Shown: positions 46,199 to 55,478, counted from the stretch's first letter. The stretch: 64,000 nt of DNA from Terasakiella sp033100395 (GCF_033100395.1 NZ_JAWLVJ010000024.1:1-64000), one strand, 5' to 3'. The notes: a model not told the origin generated them from the sequence alone. Program-made: numbers and translations.

Positions 46199-47914
46199 AT
46201 GTCCAAGACCAGAAAAATCGTCGGGAAATTTGCGCCATACAGCCGATTGGCGTCGCGTTATCTGTTGTTCTCGCTGGTTATTGCGCTGCTGCCGCTTTTT
46301 ATTCTGTCATTGCTGTATGATAATTACGTTGTGGAACTGATTGAAGAAGTCACCGATCAGAAAAACACCACGCAAGTGGTCGCTTACGAAAATACCGTGC
46401 GACACTTTATCAAGGAACGTGCACAGGAACTGGATGATTTAAAAGCACAGTTTGACCGCCCGCAGTTTTATCAATCCGATCAGACCGAAGATTTGATCCC
46501 CGAACTGGAAGCTATTGTCCGGGTGTTGCTAGATAACAAATCCATCTATGGGGTGGTGTTTTATAACGCAGAAAATAAAATCGTGCGCACCTTTCCCAGT
46601 GACCTGAATTTCATTAAGAAACCGGGCAGGCTTCCTTATGTGAATTCTGATCAGTTAAAGGTCCTGGGACCCTCCACACCGGAAAATGGCTTGCCCAGCT
46701 GGTTTATCCTTAAATCGCAAGTAAACGCGGGGGAAGAAGGCATCGGCTTGGTCTTGCGCTTTGCTACCCTGACTGGGTTTATGAATGATTTCAGTGTGCC
46801 CGGCATTCGCGAAGCCTATCTTAAAACACCGGATGGGAAGTTTTATGATGCGGCGGGACGCGCGCAGGATTTACCCAATCGGGCGAAATTGCGCAATGTG
46901 ATTGAGATTTTGCCCGGCTGGCAGGTTTATCTGGACCATGATACCTCGGTCACTATTCCGCAAAGTAAGCAGGTGCGTTACTTCCTGATCCTGACTGCCA
47001 TCATTACGGCGTTGGTGATCCTGTATCTGAACTATAGCGTCAGTAACCGTATTAATAAACAGATCGGCCATTTGCTGCGCCGGGTGGAAAAGGTGGCGCA
47101 AGGCGATATCAATACGCCGCTGAAAGTTTCAGGCAATTGGGAAATCCATAACCTTAGTCTGTCCATTGAAAGTATGCGCAATCAGCTTCGCAAATTCATC
47201 CGCTCCAGCCTTGAGATGGAACGCAGGGCAAGTCTGGGGCAGATGGCAGCAGGTGTGGCGCATGAGGTCAGAAATCCCCTTGCGACGATCAATACTGCTG
47301 TGCAGGCGTTGAGCAAAACTGAAACCGATCAGGAAAAACTGGAACTGATGGGGATCATGAGTGATGAAATTTCGCGCACCAACACGGTGATTGAAGACCT
47401 GCTGGATTATGCCCGGCCGCGCGATCCACAGCCGGAACTGTTTGAAGTGCAGGAACTGATTGATCACACCAAGACACTGGCCGATGTGGTGGCGAAGAAG
47501 CAGCATATAACGATTTTGGCCGAGATTAAAAGTGATCCCAGCACACCGTTGACCATCTATGGCGACCCGGTCCATATGCGTCAGGTTTTACTGAATTTGG
47601 TCTTGAATGGCCTGCAGGCGATGGAAGGGATGAAAGGCGGGCATGTTCTTATCCGCGCACGCCTTCATAAGGAGGGCTGTGAGCTTGCCATCGCCGATGA
47701 AGGTGAAGGGATTGATCCAGAAAAAATAGCCCGCATTGTGGAACCATTCTTTACGACCAAAGCGCAGGGCACGGGCTTGGGACTATCTATCTGTTCCAGC
47801 CTGATCTCGCGCAATCATGGGACCATGACGTTTGAAAGTGAACCGGGCAAGGGCACCACAGTTTTATTGAATTTGCCACGTAAAGCCTGGCAGGAAGAAA
47901 ATGAGAAGGGATAG
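46199..47914 (+). CDS. Sensor histidine kinase (NtrB/DctB-like class)
   Basis: 571 residues. TM1 is at about 20-43, a periplasmic sensor at about 44-262, TM2 at about 263-284, then HAMP and HisKA with the phospho-acceptor His about 355 in AAGVAHEVRNPLATI. The ATPase domain has the N-box in NLVLNGLQAMEG, DEGEGIDPEKI and TGLGLSICSSL. The sensor region is large enough to bind a ligand or a loaded periplasmic protein. The partner regulator gene starts three bases later and a binding protein ends the operon. Confidence 0.92.
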   Translation: MSKTRKIVGKFAPYSRLASRYLLFSLVIALLPLFILSLLYDNYVVELIEEVTDQKNTTQVVAYENTVRHFIKERAQELDDLKAQFDRPQFYQSDQTEDLIPELEAIVRVLLDNKSIYGVVFYNAENKIVRTFPSDLNFIKKPGRLPYVNSDQLKVLGPSTPENGLPSWFILKSQVNAGEEGIGLVLRFATLTGFMNDFSVPGIREAYLKTPDGKFYDAAGRAQDLPNRAKLRNVIEILPGWQVYLDHDTSVTIPQSKQVRYFLILTAIITALVILYLNYSVSNRINKQIGHLLRRVEKVAQGDINTPLKVSGNWEIHNLSLSIESMRNQLRKFIRSSLEMERRASLGQMAAGVAHEVRNPLATINTAVQALSKTETDQEKLELMGIMSDEISRTNTVIEDLLDYARPRDPQPELFEVQELIDHTKTLADVVAKKQHITILAEIKSDPSTPLTIYGDPVHMRQVLLNLVLNGLQAMEGMKGGHVLIRARLHKEGCELAIADEGEGIDPEKIARIVEPFFTTKAQGTGLGLSICSSLISRNHGTMTFESEPGKGTTVLLNLPRKAWQEENEKG

Positions 47915-47917
47915 AGG

Positions 47918-49285
47918 ATGAATGATATTAAAGTCCTGGTGATTGATGATGAAAAGAACCTGGTTCACAGCATCAAATTCTCTTTGAAGCAGGAAGGGAT
48001 GAGCGTGGTTGCAGGTTACACCGGAGAAGAAGGCATCTTTCTTGCAAAAAAAGAACGCCCCGACATTATCTTTCTGGATTTGAAACTGCCCGATATCAGC
48101 GGTATGGATGTGTTGCAGCGTTTTCAGGAAGAACAGATTAATATCCCGACCATCATGATCTCTGCCCATGGTGATACACGCGCAGCGGTGCAGGCGGTGA
48201 AGATGGGGGCGGTGGATTATCTGACCAAACCGTTTGAACTGGATGAACTGGTCTTGCTGGTGCAACGTAATGTTCAGCGGGTCAAACTGGAAAATGAAGT
48301 CGCCTTTCGCCGTACCCTGGATGCTCAAAGCAGTGGCATCGTGGGCGAAAGTAGCGAAGTTAAGAACCTGTCGGCCCAGATCAAACAGATCGGGGAAAGT
48401 TCCACACAGACCGTACTGGTCAGTGGCCCGTCCGGCACAGGCAAGGCGTTGGTTGCCAAGGGGCTTCATAACTTTCGCCATTCCGAAGCCTCCTTTGTGG
48501 AAGTGAACTGTGCCGCCCTGCCGGAAAGCTTGATGGAAGCTGAACTGTTTGGATCGGAAAAAGGGGCTTACACAGGGGCGGATCAAAAACGTATGGGGCT
48601 GGTGGAACTGGCCGAAGGCGGTACGCTTTTTCTGGATGAAATTGGGGAGATGTCTCTATCCCTGCAGGCCAAAATCCTGACGTTATTGGAAAGCCGTAGT
48701 TATCGCTCGGTTGGGTCAGCGCGGGAAAAGAAAGCCAATGTCTTTGTGGTGGCGGCCACCAATCGCGATTTGTTGCAGGATGTGGAAGAAAAGAAATTCC
48801 GCCGTGATCTGTTTTATCGCTTAAACGTGTTGCCCATTTCGGTCCCGGCCCTGAATGAGCGGGGCAACGATCCGTTGATCTTGCTGAATTATTTCGCTGA
48901 CCATTTCGCCCGACAGGAAGGTCAGGTTCCGGTCAAAATAACGGGTACTGTGCGCGATGTATTAAACGCCTATGACTGGCCGGGCAACGTGCGCGAACTG
49001 AAAAACCTGATGGAACGGCTGACCATTCTTTATCCGGGTCAGGATATTGAGCTTGCTCAACTGCCCACAGAAATCAGTGTGACGGCTGATGCGGTTGGCG
49101 AAGGCGGCGAACTGGTCGATACGATTGAATCGTACGAGCGTAAGGTGATCGAAAAGGTTCTGTTGGAAAACAATGGGCGCAAGGGCCTCGCGGCGGAAGC
49201 CTTGGGCATTTCACGCCACGCCCTGAAACGCCGGATGCAACGTTTGAACATGACCACACCAGCCAAGGTACAGGCGGGATCATGA
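47918..49285 (+). CDS. Sigma-54-dependent response regulator (NtrC family)
   Basis: The 455-residue protein has a receiver domain with phospho-acceptor Asp54 (IIFLDLKLPD), an AAA+ domain with Walker A GPSGTGKALVAKG (about 170-177), the sigma-54-contacting GAYTGA loop (216-221), Walker B GGTLFLDEIGE and the arginine-finger region FRRDLFYRLNVLPI. A Fis-type HTH ends it (GLAAEALGISRHALKRRMQR). All parts needed for sigma-54 activation are intact. It is the obvious activator of the sigma-54 promoters at 46145, 50636 and 58683 through the GAGCG-N5-CGCTC-like sites. The next gene's ATG overlaps its stop codon. Confidence 0.94.
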   Translation: MNDIKVLVIDDEKNLVHSIKFSLKQEGMSVVAGYTGEEGIFLAKKERPDIIFLDLKLPDISGMDVLQRFQEEQINIPTIMISAHGDTRAAVQAVKMGAVDYLTKPFELDELVLLVQRNVQRVKLENEVAFRRTLDAQSSGIVGESSEVKNLSAQIKQIGESSTQTVLVSGPSGTGKALVAKGLHNFRHSEASFVEVNCAALPESLMEAELFGSEKGAYTGADQKRMGLVELAEGGTLFLDEIGEMSLSLQAKILTLLESRSYRSVGSAREKKANVFVVAATNRDLLQDVEEKKFRRDLFYRLNVLPISVPALNERGNDPLILLNYFADHFARQEGQVPVKITGTVRDVLNAYDWPGNVRELKNLMERLTILYPGQDIELAQLPTEISVTADAVGEGGELVDTIESYERKVIEKVLLENNGRKGLAAEALGISRHALKRRMQRLNMTTPAKVQAGS

Positions 49286-50514
49286 AACGTCTTTTATTTT
49301 TGCTTGTCACTTTATGGATGATTGCCCCGGCGCATGCCCGTGTGGAACGTGGTGTGGGGGTAGAAGAGGCAGATGTGAATGTGGGCTGCCTCTTTCCTTT
49401 AAGTGGCTATGGCATTGGCTTTGGTAATGACAGTATCATCGGTATTGAACTGGCGCTGGAAGATATCGCAAAAGATCTGCCCGATGCCCCAAAAATGCGG
49501 GTGATCATTGAAGATACCAAACTGAAAGCGTCGCGCACCATTCGTCATGTGCGTGATTTCGCCAATCAGGACAAGACCCAGTTTGTCTGTGGGATTGTTA
49601 GCTCCGGTATTGCACTGGAAGTCACCAAGATCATTGATGATCTGGGCGTGGTCTTTATCGGTACGGACAATGCATCATCGCGCCTGACAGGATCAGCACT
49701 GACGCAAAATTATTTTCGTGTCACCAATAATACTTATCAGACCATGTATGCCGGTGCGCAATATATCCGGGATTCCTTTGGTGGTATTTTGAAAAAACGC
49801 CCCTTGCGCATTGCCTTTATCGGGCCTGACTATGACTATGGTTATCAGAACTGGCTGGATTTGCAGAGTGCATTGGAAAAATTGAATATCGCATATGATC
49901 CCGTTGCCACCCTCTGGCCCAGTTTGTTTGAGGTAGATTTTTCTGCCCAGATCAGGTCTTTGCTGCGCGTAAAAGCAGACCTGATTGTGAATGAACAATG
50001 GGGTAATGACTTCATCACTTTTATGCGTCAGGTTAACGATAGTGACTTGATGGAATATTCGAAGATTGCGAACTTTGGCTCTGGTGGGGATTATGACGTG
50101 CTCGCCAAGCTGGGGAACGATTTGCCACAAGGATTGATCCTTTCAGCGCGTCATCATGTGAACTGGCCGGAAACGAAAGAGAATTCATCTTTTGTGCGTC
50201 GTTTTTATGATCGCACAGGGCATTATCCGTCTTATGTGGCGCAAGGGGCGTATTCCGGTATTCTCGCTATTGCCCTGACCCTGATTGATACGGGCGGTGG
50301 TACGGACCTTGATGATATCCGTGCGTCTTTATCCAAGATCGAAATGAAACTGCCGGAAGACCCCAACGGGTTTAAATCTTTCATGAATGCCAAAGATCAT
50401 CAGATACAGCAGGTGATCTCCATTGGCGAAACCGTCATTGATCATCGTTTTCCCCCTGCCACCCGCCTGATCGGGAACTGGAAAAACTATTTCCCCATGG
50501 AAAAAACTGAATAA
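49282..50514 (+). CDS. Periplasmic ligand-binding protein cotranscribed with two-component system
   Basis: This 410-residue type I (LivJ-like, Peripla_BP_6) binding protein has a signal peptide of about 19 residues (LLFLLVTLWMIAPAHA). It contains GCLFPLSGYGIGFGNDSIIG, FVCGIVSSGIALEVTKIIDD and a hinge near IAFIGPDYDYGYQNW. The ATGA overlap with the regulator gene ties its expression to the kinase and regulator. The Liv-type transporter that follows has its own binding protein at 50762, so this one is probably a dedicated sensor that presents ligand to the kinase. Confidence 0.85.
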   Translation: MKRLLFLLVTLWMIAPAHARVERGVGVEEADVNVGCLFPLSGYGIGFGNDSIIGIELALEDIAKDLPDAPKMRVIIEDTKLKASRTIRHVRDFANQDKTQFVCGIVSSGIALEVTKIIDDLGVVFIGTDNASSRLTGSALTQNYFRVTNNTYQTMYAGAQYIRDSFGGILKKRPLRIAFIGPDYDYGYQNWLDLQSALEKLNIAYDPVATLWPSLFEVDFSAQIRSLLRVKADLIVNEQWGNDFITFMRQVNDSDLMEYSKIANFGSGGDYDVLAKLGNDLPQGLILSARHHVNWPETKENSSFVRRFYDRTGHYPSYVAQGAYSGILAIALTLIDTGGGTDLDDIRASLSKIEMKLPEDPNGFKSFMNAKDHQIQQVISIGETVIDHRFPPATRLIGNWKNYFPMEKTE

Positions 50515-50562
50515 GAGCGCATTGCGCCCATCCCCCTTTCCTATCTTGAGCGCTATTGATCT
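50515..50562 (+). promoter_or_regulatory. Paired enhancer-like sites upstream of Liv-type operon
   Basis: GAGCGCATTGCGCCC (50515-50529) is a good dyad starting right after the previous stop codon. A weaker site, GAGCGCTATTGATCT (50548-50562), keeps only the left arm. They are 33 bp apart and centred about 127 and 94 bases before the -12 element. Confidence 0.5.
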
Positions 50563-50606
50563 CTATGGAATTTTATCGAATGGTGTTGATTGAATAATGT
50601 TATTAA

Positions 50607-50619
50607 AATCAAATGCTTA
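50607..50619 (+). promoter_or_regulatory. Perfect IHF consensus inside a 27-bp inverted repeat
   Basis: AATCAAATGCTTA fits WATCAA-N4-TTR exactly. It lies in TAAAATCAAAT-GCTTA-ATTTGATTTTA (50604-50630), a perfect 11-bp inverted repeat with a 5-base spacer, between the enhancer-like sites and the sigma-54 promoter. An IHF bend in this position is classic for sigma-54 promoters. A repressor site is the alternative. Confidence 0.5.
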
Positions 50620-50635
50620 ATTTGATTTTATGAAC

Positions 50636-50650
50636 TGGCACAGCCTCTGC
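50636..50650 (+). promoter_or_regulatory. Sigma-54 promoter of Liv-type transporter operon
   Basis: TGGCACAGCCTCTGC has a perfect -24 box and correct GG-GC spacing; the -12 box is CTGC instead of TTGC. The predicted start near 50662 leaves a leader of about 100 bases before the binding-protein gene. Confidence 0.65.
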
Positions 50651-50761
50651 AATACCTCCTGACATAAGACGGAAAGGCAGAGAGTGGTTTCATATTTTTC
50701 GTTGAGATCGACACGGACTCTCTGCCTCCACTTGAAACAAAACATGTTTGGAGGCAACAGA

Positions 50762-52048
50762 ATGCTAAAAACGATTTCAAAGATGGCCCTGGGTGGGGTC
50801 GTTGCACTGGGAGCAACTTTATCAGCAGCACAGGCTGCACAAGATTATAAACTGGGGCTGGTGACTTTCTTATCCGGTGGGGCAGCTGGTCCCTTTGGTG
50901 TCCCCGCAAAAAATGGCGCGGATTTGCTGATTGATGCGCTCAATAAAGGCGAAATGCCAGCCCCTTATAACAAGATCGGAATTAACGGTCAGAAGATCAA
51001 ACCGATCTATGTAGATGAAGCAGGCGGTGCCACCAAACAAACGGCGGAATATCGCAATCTTGTGGAACGCCAGGGCGTGGATGCGGTTGTTGGTTATATC
51101 TCTTCAGGCGATTGTCTGGCCGTGCCAAGTGTTGCGGAAAAGATGAAAAAGATCACCGTTCTGTTTGATTGCGGCACGCCTCGTGTCTTTGAAGAAGCCG
51201 ATTATAAATATGTGTTTCGTACCGCAGCGACGGCGACCATGGATAATGTGGGCGCGGCACGTTACATCACCGATGTGGTACAGAACCTGAAATCTGTTTC
51301 CGGCATTAATCAGAACTACGCTTTTGGTCATGACAGCTGGAATGATTTCACCGCAGCCCTTGCACAGTTCAAATCAGAAGTGGGGGTATCGACAAAACAG
51401 TTCCCGAAAATTTATGCGGGTCAGTATGGTGCTGAAGTTTCAGCTTTGATGGTCAATCCGGCAGAAGTCATCCATTCCTCTTTCTGGGGGGGCGATCTTG
51501 AAGCATTTCTGCTGCAAGGTTCAGCGCGTGGTCTGTTTGACGACCAGTCTGTTGTGCTTACGACTGGCGAAAGCGCGGTTTACAAATTTGCTGAACATTT
51601 CCCGGAAGGTGCAATTGTTGGGGCACGCGGTCCAAACGGTATTTATGCACCGGATACACCCCTGAACCGCTGGCTGAAAAACGAATATAAGGCCCGTTTT
51701 GGTACCGAGCCAAGCTACCCTGTTTACCACATGGTGCAGGCCATCATGGGGCTGAAACTGGCAACGGAAAAAGCAGCCACCAAAGAAGGCGAGCTGCCAT
51801 CTGATGAAGCCATCGCAAAAGCATTTGAATATCTTGAATATGATGCTCCATCAGGCAAAGTTTCCATGGCGATTGGCAATGGTCACCAGGCCATTCAGGA
51901 AATGGTCTTTGGTCAGGTTGCCAAGCATGAAGGCAAGCTGGGCATGTCAGATGTCGTACGCTATGCGGCCAAATGCGTGAACCCGCCAAATGGTGTGAAA
52001 GCAGCTGACTGGATCAAAAGCGGCTTTCAGGGCGCTGAATGCGATTAA
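50762..52048 (+). CDS. Liv-type ABC transporter substrate-binding protein
   Basis: 428 residues. ATG 50762 is preceded by TTGGAGG; the frame extends 26 codons upstream into the leader. A signal peptide (about 1-25, VALGATLSAAQAAQ) precedes a Peripla_BP_6 domain with LGLVTFLSGGAAGPFGVPA, DAVVGYISSGDCLAVPSVAE and HMVQAIMGLKLATEKA. Although of the branched-chain amino acid family, members bind diverse acids, amides and aromatics. Sigma-54 control shared with the Fe-ADH operon suggests a hydroxy acid or related carbon source. Confidence 0.88.
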   Translation: MLKTISKMALGGVVALGATLSAAQAAQDYKLGLVTFLSGGAAGPFGVPAKNGADLLIDALNKGEMPAPYNKIGINGQKIKPIYVDEAGGATKQTAEYRNLVERQGVDAVVGYISSGDCLAVPSVAEKMKKITVLFDCGTPRVFEEADYKYVFRTAATATMDNVGAARYITDVVQNLKSVSGINQNYAFGHDSWNDFTAALAQFKSEVGVSTKQFPKIYAGQYGAEVSALMVNPAEVIHSSFWGGDLEAFLLQGSARGLFDDQSVVLTTGESAVYKFAEHFPEGAIVGARGPNGIYAPDTPLNRWLKNEYKARFGTEPSYPVYHMVQAIMGLKLATEKAATKEGELPSDEAIAKAFEYLEYDAPSGKVSMAIGNGHQAIQEMVFGQVAKHEGKLGMSDVVRYAAKCVNPPNGVKAADWIKSGFQGAECD

Positions 52049-52078
52049 TGCCTCTACGACTCCCTAGGCATTAACTTT

Positions 52079-52122
52079 GGAAAGGGTGCCTGTCCCCAAT
52101 TATTGGCACCCTTTCCCTTTTT
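52079..52122 (+). terminator. Strong hairpin with T-run between binding-protein and permease genes
   Basis: GGAAAGGGTGCC (52079-52090) pairs perfectly with GGCACCCTTTCC (52105-52116), 12 bp, and is followed by CTTTTTC. A smaller stem, TAATGCCT/AGGCATTA, precedes it from 52045. Because livH-like genes follow without another promoter that I can see, it probably acts as a partial terminator that sets binding protein above permease. Confidence 0.75.
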
Positions 52123-52148
52123 CAAATCATTTAAATTCGAGGTGAGCG

Positions 52149-53045
52149 ATGAACTTGGCTCTTGCAGTTCTCGTGGATGGTGTCGTTTATTCTTCGTGGC
52201 TGTTTTTGATCGCCGCTGGTTTGACGCTGATCTACGGTGTTATGAAAATTCTCAATATGGCGCATGGCAGCTTTTATGCCATCGGGGCTTATAGTGGTGC
52301 GTCCCTGATCGGTGTCTATTTTGCAGGCGGCAATCCGCCCTGGGCCAGCTATCTGTTATTGATTGGTGTGGCTTTGGTTGCGGGTCTGATCGTCGGTCTG
52401 TTGATTGAACGCGGGTTTCTTCAATTTATGTATGGCCGTGATGAAGTGGTGATGATCCTTGTCACCTATGGCATCCTGTTAATTTTGGAAGATACGATCA
52501 AGCTTTTGTGGGGGGTGGATCCTTACTTTGCCTATCAACCTTACACATTGCTTGGTCGTACAAAAATCGCCGGGCTTTCTTTTGCCAATTATGACTTCAT
52601 GCTGGTGACTGTCACCGCGCTGATTGCTTTGGCGCTATGGTGGTCTCTGAACAAAACCCAGAACGGCAAAATCCTGCAATCGGTCATTCATGATCGCGAA
52701 ATAGCAGGTGCGCTGGGCGTGAATGTGACCAAAATTTTCACCATTACTTTTGTGATCGGTGCCTTCCTTGGTGCTTTTGCCGGGGCCTTGACTGCACCGG
52801 GCATTTCCGTGGTGCCGGGCATTGGTATTGAAGTGATCATCCTGGCCTTTGCCGTTGTGGTCATCGGTGGGCTTGGCAGTGTGGGCGGTGCCTTCGCAGG
52901 TGCGCTGATCGTTGGGATTTCGCGTGCGTTATCGGTGCATCTCTATCCCGATGTGGAACTGTTTGTGATCTATGGCGTGATGGGGCTTGTATTGGCTTTC
53001 CGTCCGCAAGGTCTGTTTGCCATTGCAACTGCGAGGAAGATTTAA
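52149..53045 (+). CDS. Liv-type ABC transporter permease (LivH family)
   Basis: The 298-residue inner membrane permease has about eight TM segments. Typical pieces are LIYGVMKILNMAHGSFYAIGA near the N-terminus, SVIHDREIAGALGVNVTKIF in the coupling region and VVIGGLGSVGGAFAGALIVG. GAGGTGA lies before the ATG. LivM follows after one base. Confidence 0.92.
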   Translation: MNLALAVLVDGVVYSSWLFLIAAGLTLIYGVMKILNMAHGSFYAIGAYSGASLIGVYFAGGNPPWASYLLLIGVALVAGLIVGLLIERGFLQFMYGRDEVVMILVTYGILLILEDTIKLLWGVDPYFAYQPYTLLGRTKIAGLSFANYDFMLVTVTALIALALWWSLNKTQNGKILQSVIHDREIAGALGVNVTKIFTITFVIGAFLGAFAGALTAPGISVVPGIGIEVIILAFAVVVIGGLGSVGGAFAGALIVGISRALSVHLYPDVELFVIYGVMGLVLAFRPQGLFAIATARKI

Positions 53046-53046
53046 C

Positions 53047-53988
53047 ATGGAACAAAAATATTCATACATGATGTTGATCGCTGCCCTGGCCGTGATGGCG
53101 CTGGGTTTGATCTTACCCTACTGGTTCAGTTTTCTTGTGACCGTTGCGCTTGCTAAAGGCTTGGTGGTTTTGGGTTTGTTGATCCTGATGCGCACCGGGT
53201 TGGTGTCGTTCGGACAAGGCCTTTATTACTGCGCAGGGGCTTATGCGGTTGGGGCCTTCAGTAACTATTTTGAAACTGACAACGTGGTTATCCTGCTGCT
53301 GGTGGCGATTGTCGCTGGTGTGGTGATTTCGTCGCTGGTGGGCCTGTTGTTGTGCCGATACCGTGATATCTTCTTTGCCATGTTCTCCATGGCCTTTTCC
53401 ATGATCCTTTATGGGGTGTTGGTGAAAAGTGCAGACCTTGGCAGCTCTGACGGATTTAACGTCACCGCACCCGCTTTGTTTGGTTGGGCACCACAGGTGA
53501 CAGGTGGTGGCATCCTGCCATATTGGACTGCGATTATTCTGGTTTGTCTGGCGGGCTATATCATCTGGAAATATCTGCAATCGCCCATGGGCATGGCGGG
53601 TGAAGCCATTCGTGAAAATGAAATTCGGGTGGAATATCTCGGGGTCTCCGTTCAGAAGATGATCTATTTCAAATATATCTTTGCGGCTGTTCTTGCATCC
53701 CTTGGCGGGGCGATCGTGGCGATGAGTGTGGGGCATATTGATCCGGAAATGGCTTATTGGACCACCTCGGGTGAGTTTGTCTTTATCGCACTGCTGGGCG
53801 GCATCGGCCATGTGGCGGCACCACTGCTGGGCGCGATTATTTTCGAGCTGATGCGCACCTTTGCTTTCCAGCTTTCACCTTATACCTGGCAGATGGTCCT
53901 GGGGATTGCGCTGCTTGCGATCATCATTTTCCTGCCTAAAGGCCTGTGGTCGTTGAAAAGCAAAATCGTGAAAGGAGAACAGGCATGA
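53047..53988 (+). CDS. Liv-type ABC transporter permease (LivM family)
   Basis: The 313-residue permease has an N-terminal TM region, GLVSFGQGLYYCAGAYAVGAF, AIRENEIRVEYLGVSVQKM and FIALLGGIGHVAAPLLGAII. ATG 53047 has GAGGAAG upstream, and an upstream in-frame start at 52987 lies inside livH. It overlaps the ATPase gene by four bases (ATGA). Confidence 0.92.
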   Translation: MEQKYSYMMLIAALAVMALGLILPYWFSFLVTVALAKGLVVLGLLILMRTGLVSFGQGLYYCAGAYAVGAFSNYFETDNVVILLLVAIVAGVVISSLVGLLLCRYRDIFFAMFSMAFSMILYGVLVKSADLGSSDGFNVTAPALFGWAPQVTGGGILPYWTAIILVCLAGYIIWKYLQSPMGMAGEAIRENEIRVEYLGVSVQKMIYFKYIFAAVLASLGGAIVAMSVGHIDPEMAYWTTSGEFVFIALLGGIGHVAAPLLGAIIFELMRTFAFQLSPYTWQMVLGIALLAIIIFLPKGLWSLKSKIVKGEQA

Positions 53989-54767
53989 CAGCACTCTTGA
54001 GAACCCGTGATCTCGCCAAGAACTTTGGTGCGGTCACAGCAGCAGCGGATATCAATGTAGATATCAATGCCGGGGAAATCGTCGGTGTGATCGGATCAAA
54101 CGGGGCGGGTAAAACCACCTTCATCAATATGGTTACAGGCTATCTGGAACCAAGCGCAGGCGAAATCCTGTTTGATGGCATCAGTGTTATTGGCCGCAAA
54201 CCGCGTGAAGTGATGCGTGCTGGCATGTGTCGGTCTTTTCAGGTGGCGCAATTGTTCCCGGAACTGACGGTTCTGGAAAATGTGATTATCGCGATTGGCA
54301 TGGCGGAAAGTAAAACACTGGCTTTCTTTGCCCCGCTTAAAAACAAAGCACGTGATGCACAGGCCCGTGCCATGCTGGAAGAATATGACATCATCCAATA
54401 TGTGGATGAGGTTGTTTCCACCCTGCCACAAGGAGTGCGCAAGCTTCTGGATATCGCTATGGCCATGATCAGCAAGCCGAAGATTCTGCTGCTGGATGAA
54501 CCCACATCGGGTGTGGCGATTGAAGATAAGTTTGATTTGATGAACACGGTGATGGCGGCCGTTCGAAAATCCGGTGCGGCCGTTTTATTTGTTGAACACG
54601 ATATGGATGTGATCGCGCGATATTCCACCCGCGTGCTGGCCTTTTATGACGGACGTGTGCTGTCAGACGGGCCGACACTGGATGTGATGCGTGATGAAAA
54701 TGTCCAGAAACTGGTCATCGGCCATCATCTGGATTTGGACGAATTGGAAGGAGCAGCCTATGCTTAA
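53985..54767 (+). CDS. Liv-type ABC transporter ATPase (LivG family)
   Basis: The 260-residue ATPase has Walker A GSNGAGKTT, Q-loop RSFQVAQLFPELTVLEN, Walker B ILLLDEPTSGV and switch His in FVEHDMDVI. The signature position reads LPQGVRKLLDIAMAM, with LPQG in place of the usual LSYG or LSGG; LPQG-like variants occur in LivG proteins. ATG 53985 is preceded by AAGGAG. Confidence 0.92.
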   Translation: MTALLRTRDLAKNFGAVTAAADINVDINAGEIVGVIGSNGAGKTTFINMVTGYLEPSAGEILFDGISVIGRKPREVMRAGMCRSFQVAQLFPELTVLENVIIAIGMAESKTLAFFAPLKNKARDAQARAMLEEYDIIQYVDEVVSTLPQGVRKLLDIAMAMISKPKILLLDEPTSGVAIEDKFDLMNTVMAAVRKSGAAVLFVEHDMDVIARYSTRVLAFYDGRVLSDGPTLDVMRDENVQKLVIGHHLDLDELEGAAYA

Positions 54768-55404
54768 GCTGGAAGATGTCTCAACCTCCATTCAGGGGAC
54801 ACCGATCCTGCGCAATGTGGACCTTGAGATCAAAAAAGGTCATATGGTCGGCCTGATCGGGCGCAACGGGGCGGGGAAAACCACTTTGATGCGCACCGTT
54901 ATGGGTGTCTTAAAGCCTACAGGCGGCGATATCATTATTGATGGCAAGAACCTGACCAAATCCGGGGCCCATGAACGCCCGAAACTGAAGGTTGGTTACA
55001 TGCCGGAAGACCGCCGTCTGATCCCGACTCTAAGCGTGGAAGAAAATATCCTGATCCCGGCCTGGGCGAACGGTGTCAATGAAGCCGAAGCCCGCTTGGC
55101 TTGGGTTTACGAGTTGATGCCCGAAGTGGAAGGGTTTGCGGATCGTAAAGCCCTGCAGCTTTCAGGCGGGCAGCAAAAACTGGTCGCACTTGCGCGTGCG
55201 ATGATGAGCGGTATTCACGTTCTATTGCTGGATGAACCGTTTGAAGGAGTGGCCCCTGCGTTGTCACGTCGTCTGCTGACGGTGCTGGAAACGCTGAAGG
55301 ACGAAGGGCTTTCTGTTTTGTTGTCTGAATCAGATTACACCCATTCCAAGGACCTTGTGGATGAGGTTTATATGATTGAACGCGGGGCGGTGACACAGAA
55401 TTGA
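54760..55404 (+). CDS. Liv-type ABC transporter ATPase (LivF family)
   Basis: The 214-residue ATPase has Walker A GRNGAGKTT, signature LSGGQQKLVALARAM, Walker B VLLLDEPFEGVAP and a D-loop; the switch position is SESDYTHS, with Ser/Asp replacing the His region, as in many LivF proteins. It overlaps livG by eight bases. The protein is somewhat shorter than usual, ending soon after IERGAVTQN. Confidence 0.9.
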   Translation: MLKLEDVSTSIQGTPILRNVDLEIKKGHMVGLIGRNGAGKTTLMRTVMGVLKPTGGDIIIDGKNLTKSGAHERPKLKVGYMPEDRRLIPTLSVEENILIPAWANGVNEAEARLAWVYELMPEVEGFADRKALQLSGGQQKLVALARAMMSGIHVLLLDEPFEGVAPALSRRLLTVLETLKDEGLSVLLSESDYTHSKDLVDEVYMIERGAVTQN

Positions 55405-55421
55405 TCTGGTTGATCAATCGC

Positions 55422-55462
55422 AAAAAGGGGCTGCTGGCATATCGTCAGCGGCCCCTTTTTTT
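55422..55462 (+). terminator. Rho-independent terminator of Liv-type operon
   Basis: GGGGCTGCTG (55427-55436) pairs with CAGCGGCCCC (55446-55455) with one G-U, flanked by A5 and T7. It lies 18 bases after the livF stop. Confidence 0.92.
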
Positions 55463-55478
55463 GCTGGATGTAGGGCAC

